This document shows, piece by piece, positions 1-9,797 of a stretch of 64,000 bases of DNA. This DNA is from Williamsia muralis. Its GTDB lineage: Bacteria; Actinomycetota; Actinomycetes; Mycobacteriales; Mycobacteriaceae. The translations under genes and the position numbers were made by a program. The stretch spans positions 1,612,001 to 1,676,000 of the forward strand of contig NZ_PEBD01000010.1 of assembly GCF_002735905.1 (NCBI RefSeq). Direction: 5' to 3'. Each line of letters begins with the position of its first letter. The first letter of the stretch is position 1. The notes under the pieces were generated by a model, which saw only the letters and a program-made list of their open reading frames with translations, did not search any database and was not told the DNA's origin.

Positions 1-1233
1 GGCCGGGACGTCATGGTCGCGGCTCTGCTCGGTGCCGAGGAGTTCGGATTCTCCACCGCCCCGCTGATCGTGGCCGGCTGCATCATGATGCGGGTCTGCC
101 ATCTCGACACCTGCCCTGTGGGTGTGGCGACACAGAATCCCAAGTTGCGAGCCCGGTTCACCGGCAAGGCCGAGCACATCGTGAACTTCTTCAAGTTCGT
201 CGCCGAGGATGTCCGCGAACATCTTGCGATGCTCGGATTCCGGACCCTCGATGAAGCGATCGGACGTTCCGATGCGCTCCACACCGCGCCGGGGGTGGCG
301 CACTGGAAGTCGAAGGGTGTCGACCTGTCGCCGATCTTCCACACGGCCGACACCGACTCGCCGAGGCGGCGGACCCGCGAGCAGTACCACGCCCTCGACA
401 AGGCGCTGGACCAGACGTTGATCCAGCTGGCAGAGGGGGCGCTCGAAGATGCGCACCCGGTGACCCTGGACCTGCCCGTTCGCAACGTCAATCGCACGGT
501 CGGAACGCTGCTGGGGTCGGAGGTGACGCGACGGTACGGCGCAGATGGTCTGGCCGAGGACACCATCACGGTGTCGCTGACGGGCTCTGCCGGCCAATCG
601 CTCGGGGCGTTCCTGCCGCCGGGTGTCACGTTGAAACTCACCGGCGACGCCAACGACTACGTCGGAAAAGGTCTGTGCGGCGGAAAGATCATCGTCCGGC
701 CGCATCCCGACGCACTGTTCATCGCCGAAGACCAGGTCATCGCCGGCAACACCATCCTGTACGGGGCCACCAGCGGCGAAGTCTATCTGCGCGGCCGAGT
801 CGGCGAACGGTTCTCAGTCCGCAACTCCGGTGCCACCGCGGTGGTCGAAGGCGTCGGCGACCACGCCTGTGAATACATGACGGGCGGGCGGGTTCTGATC
901 CTCGGGCCCACCGGTCGCAACCTTGCGGCAGGGATGTCCGGTGGCATCGCCTACGTGTACCGACTCGATCCGGGCATGGTGAACCAGGCGATGGTGGCGC
1001 TGCAGAACCCGGACCCCGACGACCTGCTGTTCCTGCACGAACACATCAGCAGACACGTCGCGCTCACGGGGTCGGCGGTGGGGGCGTCGATGCTCGCCGA
1101 CTGGCCTCGGCGAAGCCTCAAGTTCACCAAGGTGATGCCCACCGACTACCAGCGGGTGCTCGACGCCGCCCGGATGGCCGAAGCGGAAGGACGCGACGTG
1201 GAAGCTGCGATCATGGAGGCGGCTCGTGGCTGA
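1..1233 (+). CDS. gltB: Glutamate synthase large subunit, C-terminal part (cut by window edge)
   Basis: This is the 3' end of the large (glutaminase/synthase) subunit of NADPH-dependent glutamate synthase, which makes glutamate from 2-oxoglutarate and glutamine in the cytoplasm. The reading frame is open from base 1, so the amidotransferase and most of the FMN-barrel domain lie upstream of the window. The visible part opens with the end of the synthase domain and the [3Fe-4S] cysteine motif [12 protein letters not shown] at about residues 28-39. The glycine-rich GXGXG beta-helix domain follows, with repeats such as GKGLCGGKI and AAGMSGG. The stop codon lies inside the first codons of gltD, so the two subunits are translationally coupled. 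Identification is very secure. Confidence 0.97.
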   Translation, partial: GRDVMVAALLGAEEFGFSTAPLIVAGCIMMRVCHLDTCPVGVATQNPKLRARFTGKAEHIVNFFKFVAEDVREHLAMLGFRTLDEAIGRSDALHTAPGVAHWKSKGVDLSPIFHTADTDSPRRRTREQYHALDKALDQTLIQLAEGALEDAHPVTLDLPVRNVNRTVGTLLGSEVTRRYGADGLAEDTITVSLTGSAGQSLGAFLPPGVTLKLTGDANDYVGKGLCGGKIIVRPHPDALFIAEDQVIAGNTILYGATSGEVYLRGRVGERFSVRNSGATAVVEGVGDHACEYMTGGRVLILGPTGRNLAAGMSGGIAYVYRLDPGMVNQAMVALQNPDPDDLLFLHEHISRHVALTGSAVGASMLADWPRRSLKFTKVMPTDYQRVLDAARMAEAEGRDVEAAIMEAARG

Positions 1234-2731
1234 TCCGCGCGGATTTTTGGAGGTCGGCAAAACCGAGGCCCCGACCCGGCCGGTATACGAACGGGTCAAC
1301 GATTGGCGTGAGGTCTACGTCGACAAAGACCCCGACAAAGAGAACCAGCACGTCTCCGAGCAGGCCCGCAGGTGTATGGACTGCGGAATCCCGTTCTGTC
1401 ACTCCGGATCTGCGGGCTGCCCGCTGGGCAACCTGATCCCCGAGTGGAACGACCTGGTGCGCCGTGGCCGGTGGGATGCGGCCAGTGACCGTCTGCACGC
1501 CACCAACAATTTCCCCGAGTTCACCGGCAAGCTCTGCCCGGCGCCCTGCGAGGCGGCTTGCGTGCTGTCCATTTCGCACGCCACCACCGGCGGCAGCGTC
1601 ACCATCAAGCGCATCGAGAAGACGATTGCCGAAGAAGCGTGGCGAGAGGGACTCGTCGTCCCGCAGACCTCGGCGACACTGTCCGGCAAATCGGTCGCAG
1701 TGGTCGGTTCGGGGCCCGCTGGTCTGGCGGCCGCGCAACAGCTCACCCGAGCGGGTCATGCGGTGACCGTCTACGAACGAGACGACCGTATCGGCGGTCT
1801 GCTCCGCTATGGCATCCCCGAGTACAAGATGCAGAAGTCGGACATCGATCGGCGAATCGCCCAGATGGCGGGGGAGGGCACCGAGTTCGTCACCAACTGC
1901 AACGTCGGAGACGACCTGACCGTCGCCGAGCTGCGCGATCGTCACGACGCCGTCGTTCTTGCTGTCGGCGCGCTGAAGGCCCGCGACAACCCCGAAGTAC
2001 CCGGACGTGAACTGGGCGGTGTCCACCTCGCCATGGAGCATCTGGTGCCCGCCAATCGCGAATGTGAGGGCGACGGCGCATCACCGATCTCCGCGCACGG
2101 CAAACACGTGGTGATCATCGGCGGTGGCGACACCGGAGCCGACTGCCTCGGTACCGCCCACCGGCAGGGTGCTGCGTCGGTCACCCAGCTCGACTACAAC
2201 CCCGAGTTGCCACCGGAACGGGACGAGAACCTCTCACCCTGGCCGACATGGCCGTTGATCTTGCGCGACTCCGCCGCGCACATCGAAGGTGGCGAACGCA
2301 AGTATCAGGTTGCGGTGCAACGTTTCCTTGGCGATGACAACGGCAACGTCACCGCGATGGTGCTGGCCGAGGTCACCGTCGAGCGCGACGGCAGTGGCAG
2401 GCGACACGTCGTGCCGGTGGGTGACGAGTTCGAAATGCCCTGCGAAATGGCGCTTTTCGCGATCGGGTTCGAGGGTGTCGAACGCACGACGCTGTTGACC
2501 GACCTCGAGTTGGAACCCAACGGCCGCGGCGCACTGTCCTGTGGCAGCGACTGGCAGACCGACACGCCCGGGGTCTTCGTCTGTGGCGATGCCCACCGCG
2601 GGGCCTCGCTGGTGGTGTGGGCGATCGCCGAGGGACGGGCGGCAGCGCGTGGTGTCGATGAGTTCCTGATGGGCGAATCGGATTTGCCCTCACCGGTTCA
2701 TCCCGCGGCGCTTCCGCTCTCGGTTCGCTGA
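1226..2731 (+). CDS. gltD: Glutamate synthase small subunit
   Basis: This is the beta subunit of glutamate synthase, a 501-residue NADPH-oxidising flavoprotein that passes electrons to GltB. The start is a GTG that overlaps the gltB stop by 8 bases. The N-terminal cysteine clusters [12 protein letters not shown] and [10 protein letters not shown] would hold the two [4Fe-4S] centres. They are followed by an FAD-binding Rossmann motif ([14 protein letters not shown], about residue 157) and a second dinucleotide motif for NADPH ([11 protein letters not shown], about residue 298). The length matches the family. The protein acts in nitrogen assimilation together with the upstream subunit. Confidence 0.97.
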   Translation: MADPRGFLEVGKTEAPTRPVYERVNDWREVYVDKDPDKENQHVSEQARRCMDCGIPFCHSGSAGCPLGNLIPEWNDLVRRGRWDAASDRLHATNNFPEFTGKLCPAPCEAACVLSISHATTGGSVTIKRIEKTIAEEAWREGLVVPQTSATLSGKSVAVVGSGPAGLAAAQQLTRAGHAVTVYERDDRIGGLLRYGIPEYKMQKSDIDRRIAQMAGEGTEFVTNCNVGDDLTVAELRDRHDAVVLAVGALKARDNPEVPGRELGGVHLAMEHLVPANRECEGDGASPISAHGKHVVIIGGGDTGADCLGTAHRQGAASVTQLDYNPELPPERDENLSPWPTWPLILRDSAAHIEGGERKYQVAVQRFLGDDNGNVTAMVLAEVTVERDGSGRRHVVPVGDEFEMPCEMALFAIGFEGVERTTLLTDLELEPNGRGALSCGSDWQTDTPGVFVCGDAHRGASLVVWAIAEGRAAARGVDEFLMGESDLPSPVHPAALPLSVR

Positions 2732-2835
2732 CGACGCACTGCCGCAGAGCCACCGATATCGGACCAAAGGCGGAGTTCGACGTAATTTCACGTGACGTCT
2801 TGGGTGCTTACGTGGAGGAGATGGCCGGCGCGGAC

Positions 2836-2841
2836 TAGGCT
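2836..2841 (+). promoter_or_regulatory. Candidate -10 box for leaderless pyk
   Basis: TAGGCT lies 7 bases upstream of the GTG at 2849. This spacing places the transcription start on or next to the start codon, the arrangement typical of leaderless actinobacterial genes. No clear -35 box is visible. The box supports the downstream GTG rather than the GTG at 2792. Confidence 0.5.
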
Positions 2842-2848
2842 CGGCGGA

Positions 2849-4267
2849 GTGAATCGACGTACCAAAATCGTGTGCACCCTGGGTCCTGCAACTGCAACCG
2901 ACGAGCGCGTGCGTGAGTTGGTAGAGAGTGGCATGGATGTGGCCCGGCTGAACTTCAGCCACGGCAAACACGAAGACCACCGAGAAATGTACGACCGCGT
3001 GCGCAAGGCCTCCGACACCACCGGACATGCGGTGGGCATCCTCGCCGACCTGCAGGGTCCGAAGATCCGGTTGGGGACGTTCGCCGACGGACCGGTGCAA
3101 TGGCCCGCGGGCAAGCAGGTCCGCATCACCGTCGATGACTGCGAAGGCACCGCCGAACGCGTGTCGACCACCTACAAGCAGTTGGCTGTCGACGCCCGGC
3201 CAGGCGACCGACTGCTCGTCGACGACGGCAAGGTGGGGCTGACGGTCACCGACATCGACCAGAACGACGTCATCTGCACGGTCACCGAAGGCGGACCCGT
3301 CAGCAACAACAAAGGTGTCTCCCTCCCGGGGATGAACGTCTCGGTGCCGGCGATGTCCGACAAGGACGAAGCCGACCTCGAGTTCGCCCTGAAGCTCGGC
3401 GTCGACCTGATCGCCCTGTCGTTTGTGCGGTCGCCGGCCGACATCGAGCTGGTCCACACCATCATGGATCGCGTGGGCCGCCGGGTCCCCGTCATCGCGA
3501 AGCTCGAGAAGCCCGAGGCCATCGACAACCTCGAAGCCGTGATCCTGGCATTCGACGCAGTGATGGTCGCCCGCGGTGACCTCGGCGTCGAGCTGCCCCT
3601 CGAAGAGGTCCCCCTGGTGCAGAAGCGGGCCATCCAGATGGCCCGCGAGAACGCCAAGCCGGTGATTGTCGCCACCCAGATGCTCGAGTCGATGATCGAG
3701 AACTCACGGCCCACCCGCGCCGAGGCGTCAGACGTGGCCAACGCGGTACTCGACGGAGCAGACGCGGTCATGCTCTCCGGTGAGACCTCGGTCGGCAAGT
3801 ACGTCATGGAAACCGTCCAAACCATGGCCCGCATCGTGAAGGCAGTGGAAAGCGGACCCCGCGACGTCCCGCCGCTCTCACACGTCCCGCGCACCAAACG
3901 CGGCATCATCTCCTACGCCGCCCGCGACATCGGCGAACGCCTCGACGCCAAAGCCCTCGTCGCGTTCACCCAGTCCGGCGACACGGTCCGGAGGCTCGCG
4001 CGCCTGCACACCCGACTGCCGCTGCTCGCGTTCACCCCGCTGCCCGAGGTACGCAGCCAGCTCGCAATGAGTTGGGGCACAGAGACATTCATCGTCCCGC
4101 GCGTCGAATCCACCGACGCCATGATCCGCCAGGTGGACCAAGCACTCCTGGAAATCGGGCGCCTCAAGGTCGGTGACCAGGTGGTCATCGTCGCCGGAGC
4201 CCCTCCCGGCACCGTCGGCACCACCAACCTGATCCATGTCCACAGGATCGGCGAGGACGATCACTGA
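2849..4267 (+). CDS. pyk: Pyruvate kinase
   Basis: Pyruvate kinase converts phosphoenolpyruvate and ADP to pyruvate and ATP in the last step of glycolysis. The 472-residue product begins [15 protein letters not shown], the expected N terminus of the family. The frame is open back to a GTG at 2792, but those 19 codons resemble no pyruvate kinase, and a TAGGCT box sits 7 bases before 2849. Visible landmarks are LNFSHG near the start, [10 protein letters not shown] with the catalytic lysine, the substrate loop [12 protein letters not shown], and a C-terminal allosteric domain ending [10 protein letters not shown]. It follows gltBD on the same strand after 117 bases and is probably transcribed separately. 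Confidence 0.96.
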   Translation: MNRRTKIVCTLGPATATDERVRELVESGMDVARLNFSHGKHEDHREMYDRVRKASDTTGHAVGILADLQGPKIRLGTFADGPVQWPAGKQVRITVDDCEGTAERVSTTYKQLAVDARPGDRLLVDDGKVGLTVTDIDQNDVICTVTEGGPVSNNKGVSLPGMNVSVPAMSDKDEADLEFALKLGVDLIALSFVRSPADIELVHTIMDRVGRRVPVIAKLEKPEAIDNLEAVILAFDAVMVARGDLGVELPLEEVPLVQKRAIQMARENAKPVIVATQMLESMIENSRPTRAEASDVANAVLDGADAVMLSGETSVGKYVMETVQTMARIVKAVESGPRDVPPLSHVPRTKRGIISYAARDIGERLDAKALVAFTQSGDTVRRLARLHTRLPLLAFTPLPEVRSQLAMSWGTETFIVPRVESTDAMIRQVDQALLEIGRLKVGDQVVIVAGAPPGTVGTTNLIHVHRIGEDDH

Positions 4268-4274
4268 GTTATCT

Positions 4275-4558
4275 GCTCGCTCCGCTCGCTTTGTCGGTGT
4301 GGCCGTCATCGCGCGTTCTTCCCTCCTCTTCACATCGCTGGCGCTCGTTCATCGTCAGTCCAGAACGCGCGTGGCCACACCTCCCGGGTCGCATCGGTCG
4401 CTTGCGCTCCCTCGCGAGGCTTGAGTGAACGAGCGAAGCGAGTGATTGTCGCGGGTGGCCCCGCGTGCTCTGGACAGAGGAGCGAGGGAGCGCAGCGACC
4501 GAGTCGACGAAGGAAGAGCGCGTGACCCCGGGCCACCCCGCCCGCGAGCGGAGCGAGC
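4275..4558. repeat. Large imperfect inverted repeat between pyk and tesB
   Basis: The outer arms are a perfect 15-base inverted pair, GCTCGCTCCGCTCGC at 4275-4289 and its complement at 4544-4558. Inside, 4394-4414 (TCGGTCGCTTGCGCTCCC and following bases) matches the complement of about 4482-4502 with one extra base. The segments near 4298-4322 and 4512-4536 also pair imperfectly. The interval fills nearly all of the 318-base pyk-tesB gap and codes for nothing convincing. It may be a folded 3' element or terminator of pyk, or a non-autonomous palindromic repeat of the genome. Confidence 0.7.
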
Positions 4559-4572
4559 CAAATCAGCACAGC

Positions 4573-4578
4573 TAGCAT
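4573..4578 (+). promoter_or_regulatory. Candidate -10 box for leaderless tesB
   Basis: TAGCAT ends 7 bases before the GTG start of tesB, consistent with a leaderless transcript. It lies 15 bases beyond the outer arm of the inverted repeat. Confidence 0.5.
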
Positions 4579-4585
4579 TCGTCCT

Positions 4586-5467
4586 GTGACTGATGCCCCC
4601 GGCTCGACGTCCGACCTGAACAAATTGCTGGCGCTCTTCGATCTGGAGGAACGCGAGACCGACGTCTTCATCGGCGTCCACCCCGCAGAGGTGGGGCCGC
4701 GCACGTTCGGCGGTCAACTGCTCGGGCAAGGTGTGGTGGCTGCCGGGCGCAGTGTTCCGCGGCCCACCCCCGTGCATGCGTTGCATGCGCACTTCATCCG
4801 TGGCGGGGATGTGACCAAACCGCTGGAGTACCACGTCACCCGTCTGCGAGACGGAAAGCCGTTCGCCAATCGTTTGGTCACCGCATTGCAGGGCGGCGAG
4901 GAAATCCTGTCCATGCTGGTCGCCTTCCAGGACAACAAGGCCGGCCTGGAGCATTCGGTCCAGATCCCCGAGGTGCCATACCCCGAGGACCTGCCCACCC
5001 TCGGCGAACACTTCAAGGGGTTCGAAGATCGCATCGCCATGTTCGTGAATGCGTTGCATCCCATCGACATTCGCTTCGCCAATGACCCCACGTGGAAAGT
5101 GCGGGAGTCCGGCGACACCCTGGAACACAACCGGGTGTGGATGCGTACCGACGGCCAGATGCCCGACGACCCGCTTCTGCACATCGCCGCGCTCTGCTAC
5201 GCCTCGGACACCACAGTGCTCGATTCGATCCTGACGACACACGGGTTGTCTTGGGGCATCGACCGGTTGTTCGCCGCCACCGTCAATCATTCGATGTGGT
5301 TCCACCGCGAGTTCCGATTTGATGACTGGTTGCTGTACGCGAGTGAATCGCCGGTCGCGGCCGGCTCGCGTGGGCTGGCTTCGGGACGGTTCTTCACCCG
5401 CGAGGGATTGCTGGCAACGACCGTGGTCCAGGAAGCGCTCATCAAGTACTTCCCGCCACGCGGCTGA
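4586..5467 (+). CDS. tesB: Acyl-CoA thioesterase II
   Basis: This cytoplasmic double-hotdog thioesterase hydrolyses medium- and long-chain acyl-CoA to free fatty acid and CoA. The 293-residue length is normal for TesB. Family signatures are FGGQLLGQGVVAAGRSV near residue 38, the HALHAHFIRGGD strand that follows, and the C-terminal block GRFFTREGLLATTVVQEALI. The GTG start is supported by the TAGCAT box 7 bases upstream. In mycobacteria a tesB gene also follows pyruvate kinase, which fits this neighbourhood. Confidence 0.94.
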   Translation: MTDAPGSTSDLNKLLALFDLEERETDVFIGVHPAEVGPRTFGGQLLGQGVVAAGRSVPRPTPVHALHAHFIRGGDVTKPLEYHVTRLRDGKPFANRLVTALQGGEEILSMLVAFQDNKAGLEHSVQIPEVPYPEDLPTLGEHFKGFEDRIAMFVNALHPIDIRFANDPTWKVRESGDTLEHNRVWMRTDGQMPDDPLLHIAALCYASDTTVLDSILTTHGLSWGIDRLFAATVNHSMWFHREFRFDDWLLYASESPVAAGSRGLASGRFFTREGLLATTVVQEALIKYFPPRG

Positions 5468-5497
5468 CCTGGCGGGCCGATGAGGCAGACTTGAATC

Positions 5498-5983
5498 ATG
5501 TATCCCGCCCAGCAAACGCCGCAGTACTGGCTGGCGCCCGGACCTGATCTGCCGCCCCGCACATGGCAACGGCGCACGCGGACACCGATCATCATCGTCA
5601 GTGCCGTCGTCGGTGTTGTGCTCGCCGTCATCGCGCTCGGTGCCATGGCCTGGGGTGTGCAGGGCCGCGACTTCACCGCCGAAGGCGAGGTTGTCCTCAC
5701 CGGCGGTCAGTATGCCGTGTCCTCCTCTGACATCTGCGGTGGCACAAGCGAATTCGAAGACCTCAAGGTCGGTGCTCGAGTCCGCATCCTCGACGAAGAG
5801 CTCACCATTCTGGAAGAGGGCACACTCGGCGCACCTGAACTCACCGACAACCGATGCCGCCTCGGATTCGCGGTCTCCGGGGTACCGGAGGGCCGCGGCC
5901 GCTACGTCGTCGAGATCGGGACAACCGTCCGGCACGAGGCGAGCGAAGGCGTACTCGAACGCGGCATCACGTTCGAGTTCTGA
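5498..5983 (+). CDS. Small single-pass membrane protein of unknown function
   Basis: The 161-residue protein has a short proline-rich cytoplasmic start (about residues 1-28), one hydrophobic membrane segment (about 31-51, IIIVSAVVGVVLAVIALGAMAW) interrupted by no charges, and an extracytoplasmic domain with two cysteines (ICGGT and NRCRLGF) that could form a disulfide. The outer domain looks like a small beta-rich fold in which alternating hydrophobic strands end in GRYVVEIG. It starts 30 bases after tesB and may be co-transcribed with it. I do not recognise a named family and assign no function. Confidence 0.75.
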   Translation: MYPAQQTPQYWLAPGPDLPPRTWQRRTRTPIIIVSAVVGVVLAVIALGAMAWGVQGRDFTAEGEVVLTGGQYAVSSSDICGGTSEFEDLKVGARVRILDEELTILEEGTLGAPELTDNRCRLGFAVSGVPEGRGRYVVEIGTTVRHEASEGVLERGITFEF

Positions 5984-5992
5984 GCGGAAGGC

Positions 5993-6874
5993 TCAGAGCT
6001 CGCGGTCCACGAACTCCGGGGTTGTTCGCTTCATGCCGGCTTTCCGGGCAATGGCGTGGTTCTTGCCGCGAAGCAGCCGCAGTTGCAGCACCTGCTCCAC
6101 CGGGAACGAGAATCGGGGAGAGCGCGACCAGGTCTTCTCGAGCAACGACTTTGTAGACGCCACCGAATCGGGGGAGCGGGACGCGATCTTCTCGATCAAG
6201 GCCATTGCCTCGGCCATCGGATGCTCGGCGACGCCGGTGACGAGGCCGATCTCCTTGGCGTAGTCCGCGGAGAACATCTCGCCGGTCATGGTCAGTCGCT
6301 TGGCGATGTCGATGGTGGTGAGTTGAGCCAACGCGGCCGATGCCGACATGTCGGGGATCAATCCCCACTTCGCTTCCAAGACGGAGAAGTCGGCGTCAGG
6401 CGTGGCGAACCGGAAGTCGGCTCCCATCGCAATCTGCAGCCCGCCGCCGTAGCAATGGCCATGCACCACCGCGATGACGGGAACGGGAACCCGTCGCCAT
6501 TCCCAGGCCGGGTCCTGAAAACCGTTGGAGCCCTTCAAAATGTTCGGGACGAAAGTCCGGTAGATGCTCTTCTCTTTGCCCTGGAGGCTGGCGAAATCGA
6601 GTCCGGCACTGAAGGATTTGCCCGCGCCACTGATGATGACGGCGCGCAGGGTGCGGTCCTTGGCCGCTTGCCGGGCTGCTCTGGTGAGTCCGGCGAGCAA
6701 CGGCAGGGTGAGCCCATTGTGCTTGTCGGGCCGGTTGAGCTGCACATGCGCGATGGGACCGAAGGGTGTCTTCTCCACCCGGTAGGTCACCGAATCGTCA
6801 GCCGCGGGGCGGGTCTCAGGGTCCGCGGCAATGGCCAGAGATGCGGGACGTGAGGTGGCATCGGTCGAGGACAT
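5993..6874 (-). CDS. Enoyl-CoA hydratase/isomerase family (crotonase) protein
   Basis: This 293-residue crotonase-fold enzyme acts on an acyl-CoA substrate in the cytoplasm. The oxyanion-hole segment SAGLDFASL and the core HGHCYGGGLQIAMGADFRF are clear. At the position that carries Glu or Asp in hydratases and dienoyl isomerases, this protein has Gln (GGGLQ). The following LEAKWGLIPDMS segment keeps a Glu and an Asp as in the dienoyl-CoA isomerase branch. The exact reaction is therefore open. The ATG start has a good ribosome site (AAGGAG, 6 bases upstream). It converges on the membrane-protein gene with 9 bases between the stops. Confidence 0.9.
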   Translation of the reverse strand: MSSTDATSRPASLAIAADPETRPAADDSVTYRVEKTPFGPIAHVQLNRPDKHNGLTLPLLAGLTRAARQAAKDRTLRAVIISGAGKSFSAGLDFASLQGKEKSIYRTFVPNILKGSNGFQDPAWEWRRVPVPVIAVVHGHCYGGGLQIAMGADFRFATPDADFSVLEAKWGLIPDMSASAALAQLTTIDIAKRLTMTGEMFSADYAKEIGLVTGVAEHPMAEAMALIEKIASRSPDSVASTKSLLEKTWSRSPRFSFPVEQVLQLRLLRGKNHAIARKAGMKRTTPEFVDREL

Positions 6875-6974
6875 TCGGATCTCCTTCGGTGCGTATTCGC
6901 TTCGAGGGTACGCCCGAGGCCCTGACCCGATGGACCGGCATCAACCCCTCCAGAGCTGCCGGCGGTGGGCGGGC

Positions 6975-7682
6975 TCACACTGCGGCGGCGCCGTGACCTG
7001 CGTCCTCGTCGGGTTCCGAGCTCGTATCGCGCTCGTCGAGAATGAAGAAGGCGAGGGTGACGGCAAGAAAGCCGGCGGGCAGCCAGGCGGCGTGCACACC
7101 CATCCACTCCGTCGCGAAGGCGCCGACCGCAGCGCCCAGGAAGAACGAGCCGATGACTTTGGAGTAGATGGCAAGCGCGCGTTTGGACGTCTCGGATCCG
7201 GTGGTGAGGACGCCGTACGCGGACTCGACGGTGCGCATCAAATTACCGGTGGTTGCGACCACCATGTAGTTGAGATCGCCGATCGAGCGGAACAGCTCGA
7301 TCTGCATCGCGGCCATGAAAGAGATCGGCACCGTGACGTACATGTGGGGGACCGTCTCGGGAACGAATCCGATGGCGGCCAACGACAGGGCCTGGATGCC
7401 CATCGTCCATCGGATCGGATGGGTCACCACCGAGTCGAGGCGTCCGGTCTTGATGTGGGTGGAGAGGGTGACACCCAGCAGGAACGCGACGATCGGCCAG
7501 ATCCGCGCCACAGCGTCGGCGTAGTGCTGTTCGGACAGGTTGATGAAGAAGAAGATGACGTTCCCCGTCTGCACATTGGCGAACACGCCGCCGCGAACAA
7601 GGAATGTGTACGAGTCCAGGAAGCCACTGGCGCAAGTGACGAGCAAAGCGAACCGCAGCGTTGTCGTCGTGGTCGTCGGCAT
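6975..7682 (-). CDS. DUF1275 (YoaK-type) membrane protein
   Basis: This 235-residue integral membrane protein carries the DUF1275 hallmark GFLDSYTFLVRGGVFANVQTG near its N terminus, followed by NVIFFFINL. About five to six hydrophobic segments follow, separated by short loops, and the C-terminal tail is acidic (DERDTSSEPDEDAG). The family is widespread and its function is not established, though transport has been suggested. The ATG is preceded by GGGAG at a normal distance. It lies 100 bases downstream of the crotonase start on the same strand, so the two could share a transcript, but nothing links their roles. Confidence 0.88.
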   Translation of the reverse strand: MPTTTTTTLRFALLVTCASGFLDSYTFLVRGGVFANVQTGNVIFFFINLSEQHYADAVARIWPIVAFLLGVTLSTHIKTGRLDSVVTHPIRWTMGIQALSLAAIGFVPETVPHMYVTVPISFMAAMQIELFRSIGDLNYMVVATTGNLMRTVESAYGVLTTGSETSKRALAIYSKVIGSFFLGAAVGAFATEWMGVHAAWLPAGFLAVTLAFFILDERDTSSEPDEDAGHGAAAV

Positions 7683-7924
7683 TGTTCTCCCGCCCGGAAT
7701 CTTTTGTCCGAGGTGATGTTACGGCCGAGGCCCGCTCTCCGGGTGCCAAGCGGCGCGGGCAAGTGGGTTGGGGGTGCTGCGTCGTGGTCGCCACATTGCA
7801 CGTGGCTGTCGGCTGTCCGATTTGTCGGGTCATCGGCGAATCGCCTTCGGGAGCGGCGCGGCAGCGCTAGATTCTGATCACAGCCGTGTTCATGATGCGT
7901 CGCGACCAACCGCCGGGAGAACAG

Positions 7925-9760
7925 ATGAGCGAGAACGCCACCGACGTCGTCTTTCACCACGCTTCGGGAGTCGCCGTGCACACCACGGCCGAAGCGTTTC
8001 AGCAGACCGCCAAGATGCACCCCGATCGTGTCGCGCTGCGCACTCCGGGCGGGATCCAGGAGATCACCTGGCGTGAGTACGCGCGTCGTGTGGAGGCGAT
8101 CGCACGAGGCCTCGTGCGTCTCGGCGTCACGCGTGGCGACACCGTCGGCCTGATGTTGACCAATCGCCCCGAATTCCACCTGGTCGACACCGCGATCGTT
8201 CACCTGGGAGCAATCCCGTTCTCGGTGTACAACACCAGCGCACCCGAGCAGCTCGAGTACCTGTTCACCGACGCTGCGAACAAGATCGTGATCACGGAGC
8301 AGGTGTTCATGCCCGCCATCAAACAATCCGGCGTGGCGCTCGAGCACATCATCAGCGTCGACGGTCCGGCCGACGGGGTCATCGAACTCAAAGACGTGGA
8401 GGCTCAGGGCGACGAGGAGTTCGATTTCGAAGCGTCCTGGCGGGCAGTCAAGCCCGATGACCTGGTCACGTTGATCTACACCTCGGGAACCACGGGACCC
8501 CCGAAGGGCGTGGAGATCACGCACAGCAACGTGATCGCCGCGGCGGAGTCGGTGGCCGACGAACTGCAGTTCGGATTCGACGACCGGATCATCTCCTACC
8601 TGCCGTCCGCACACATCGCCGATCGGGTGTCATCTCACGGTGCCAGCCAGATGCGTGGAATCCAGATCACGTCGGTGGCCGATCCGCGAGAGTTCGCTTC
8701 GGCGCTGCCCGATGTACGGCCGACCGTCTTCTTCGGGGTTCCCCGTGTGTGGCAGAAGGTGAAGGCCGGCATCGAAGGCAAGCTGGCCGAGGAGACGAGC
8801 CCGGTGAAAAAGAAGCTTGCGGGATGGGCGCTCGACGTGGGCCGGCGTGCAGCCAAGGCCGACTTGGCGGGCACGCCGAGGGGCAGGGCCCTCGCTGCTC
8901 AGCACCGCGTGGCAGACACCCTCGTGCTGTCGAAAGTCCGTGCGGCGCTGGGACTGGACGAACTGAAGGTGGCCATCTCGGGTGCGGCGTCCATTCCGGC
9001 CGAGGTGATCGAGTTCTTTGTCGGGATCGGCATCCCCGTCATCGAGGTGTGGGGTCTGTCCGAGACGACCGGAGCTGCGACGAAGACGACCACGGACAAT
9101 CTGAAGGTCGGCACGGTCGGCAAACCCGTGGACGGTGTGGAGATCAAACTGGCCGACGACGGCGAAGTGCTGGTCCGGGCTCCGATGGTCATGCGCGGTT
9201 ATCGCAACAAGCCGGAGAAGACGGCAGAGGCGATCGATGCCGATGGGTGGTTCGCCACCGGCGATGTGGGCAAGATCGACGATGAGGGAAACCTGACAAT
9301 CGTCGACCGCAAGAAGGAACTCATCATCAACGAGTCCGGCAAGAACATGGCGCCGAGCACGATCGAGAACGCGGTGAAGGCGTCCTCGTCGCTGATCAGC
9401 CAGGTGGTCGCGATCGGCGACAACAAGCCGTACATCAGCGCCTTGGTGGTCCTTGATCCCGACGTCGCGACCATGCGTGCAAAAGCTTTGGGCGTCCCCG
9501 AGGCGCAGATCGCGGATCTTGCCGAGAACCCCGAGATCATCGAAGAGATCACGCTGGCAGTGAAGGCAGGCAACTCGAAGTTGTCGCGGGTGGAGCAGGT
9601 CAAACGGTTCGCGCTCGTGCCATCTGCCTGGGATCCGGGCGGCGACGAACTGACTCCGACGATGAAATTGCGGCGCAAGCCGATCGCAGGCAAGTATGCC
9701 GACACGATCGTCGATCTCTTCTCGAACCCGCCGGGTGCAGGAGTCATCGACCTCGGGTGA
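7925..9760 (+). CDS. Long-chain acyl-CoA synthetase (AMP-binding, FadD type)
   Basis: The enzyme activates fatty acids to acyl-CoA through an acyl-AMP intermediate in the cytoplasm. The 611-residue product contains the ATP loop LIYTSGTTGPPKGVE (about residue 182), the adenylate motif EVWGLSETTGAATK, and the hinge region GWFATGDVGKIDDEGN followed by DRKKELIINESGKNMAP. The chosen ATG has GGGAG 6-10 bases upstream; the frame is open 13 codons further back, but that part has no family likeness. The lid lysine region near KYADTI is present. It is transcribed divergently from the DUF1275 gene. Confidence 0.94.
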   Translation: MSENATDVVFHHASGVAVHTTAEAFQQTAKMHPDRVALRTPGGIQEITWREYARRVEAIARGLVRLGVTRGDTVGLMLTNRPEFHLVDTAIVHLGAIPFSVYNTSAPEQLEYLFTDAANKIVITEQVFMPAIKQSGVALEHIISVDGPADGVIELKDVEAQGDEEFDFEASWRAVKPDDLVTLIYTSGTTGPPKGVEITHSNVIAAAESVADELQFGFDDRIISYLPSAHIADRVSSHGASQMRGIQITSVADPREFASALPDVRPTVFFGVPRVWQKVKAGIEGKLAEETSPVKKKLAGWALDVGRRAAKADLAGTPRGRALAAQHRVADTLVLSKVRAALGLDELKVAISGAASIPAEVIEFFVGIGIPVIEVWGLSETTGAATKTTTDNLKVGTVGKPVDGVEIKLADDGEVLVRAPMVMRGYRNKPEKTAEAIDADGWFATGDVGKIDDEGNLTIVDRKKELIINESGKNMAPSTIENAVKASSSLISQVVAIGDNKPYISALVVLDPDVATMRAKALGVPEAQIADLAENPEIIEEITLAVKAGNSKLSRVEQVKRFALVPSAWDPGGDELTPTMKLRRKPIAGKYADTIVDLFSNPPGAGVIDLG

Positions 9761-9797
9761 CTGCGCGCGGACTCATCGCGCAGGCGATGATGGTGCA

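Noticed and set aside
1211-2041. Long antisense frames inside gltD and gltB
   Set aside because: They mirror the GC-rich codon pattern of the real genes and have no ribosome site or family likeness.
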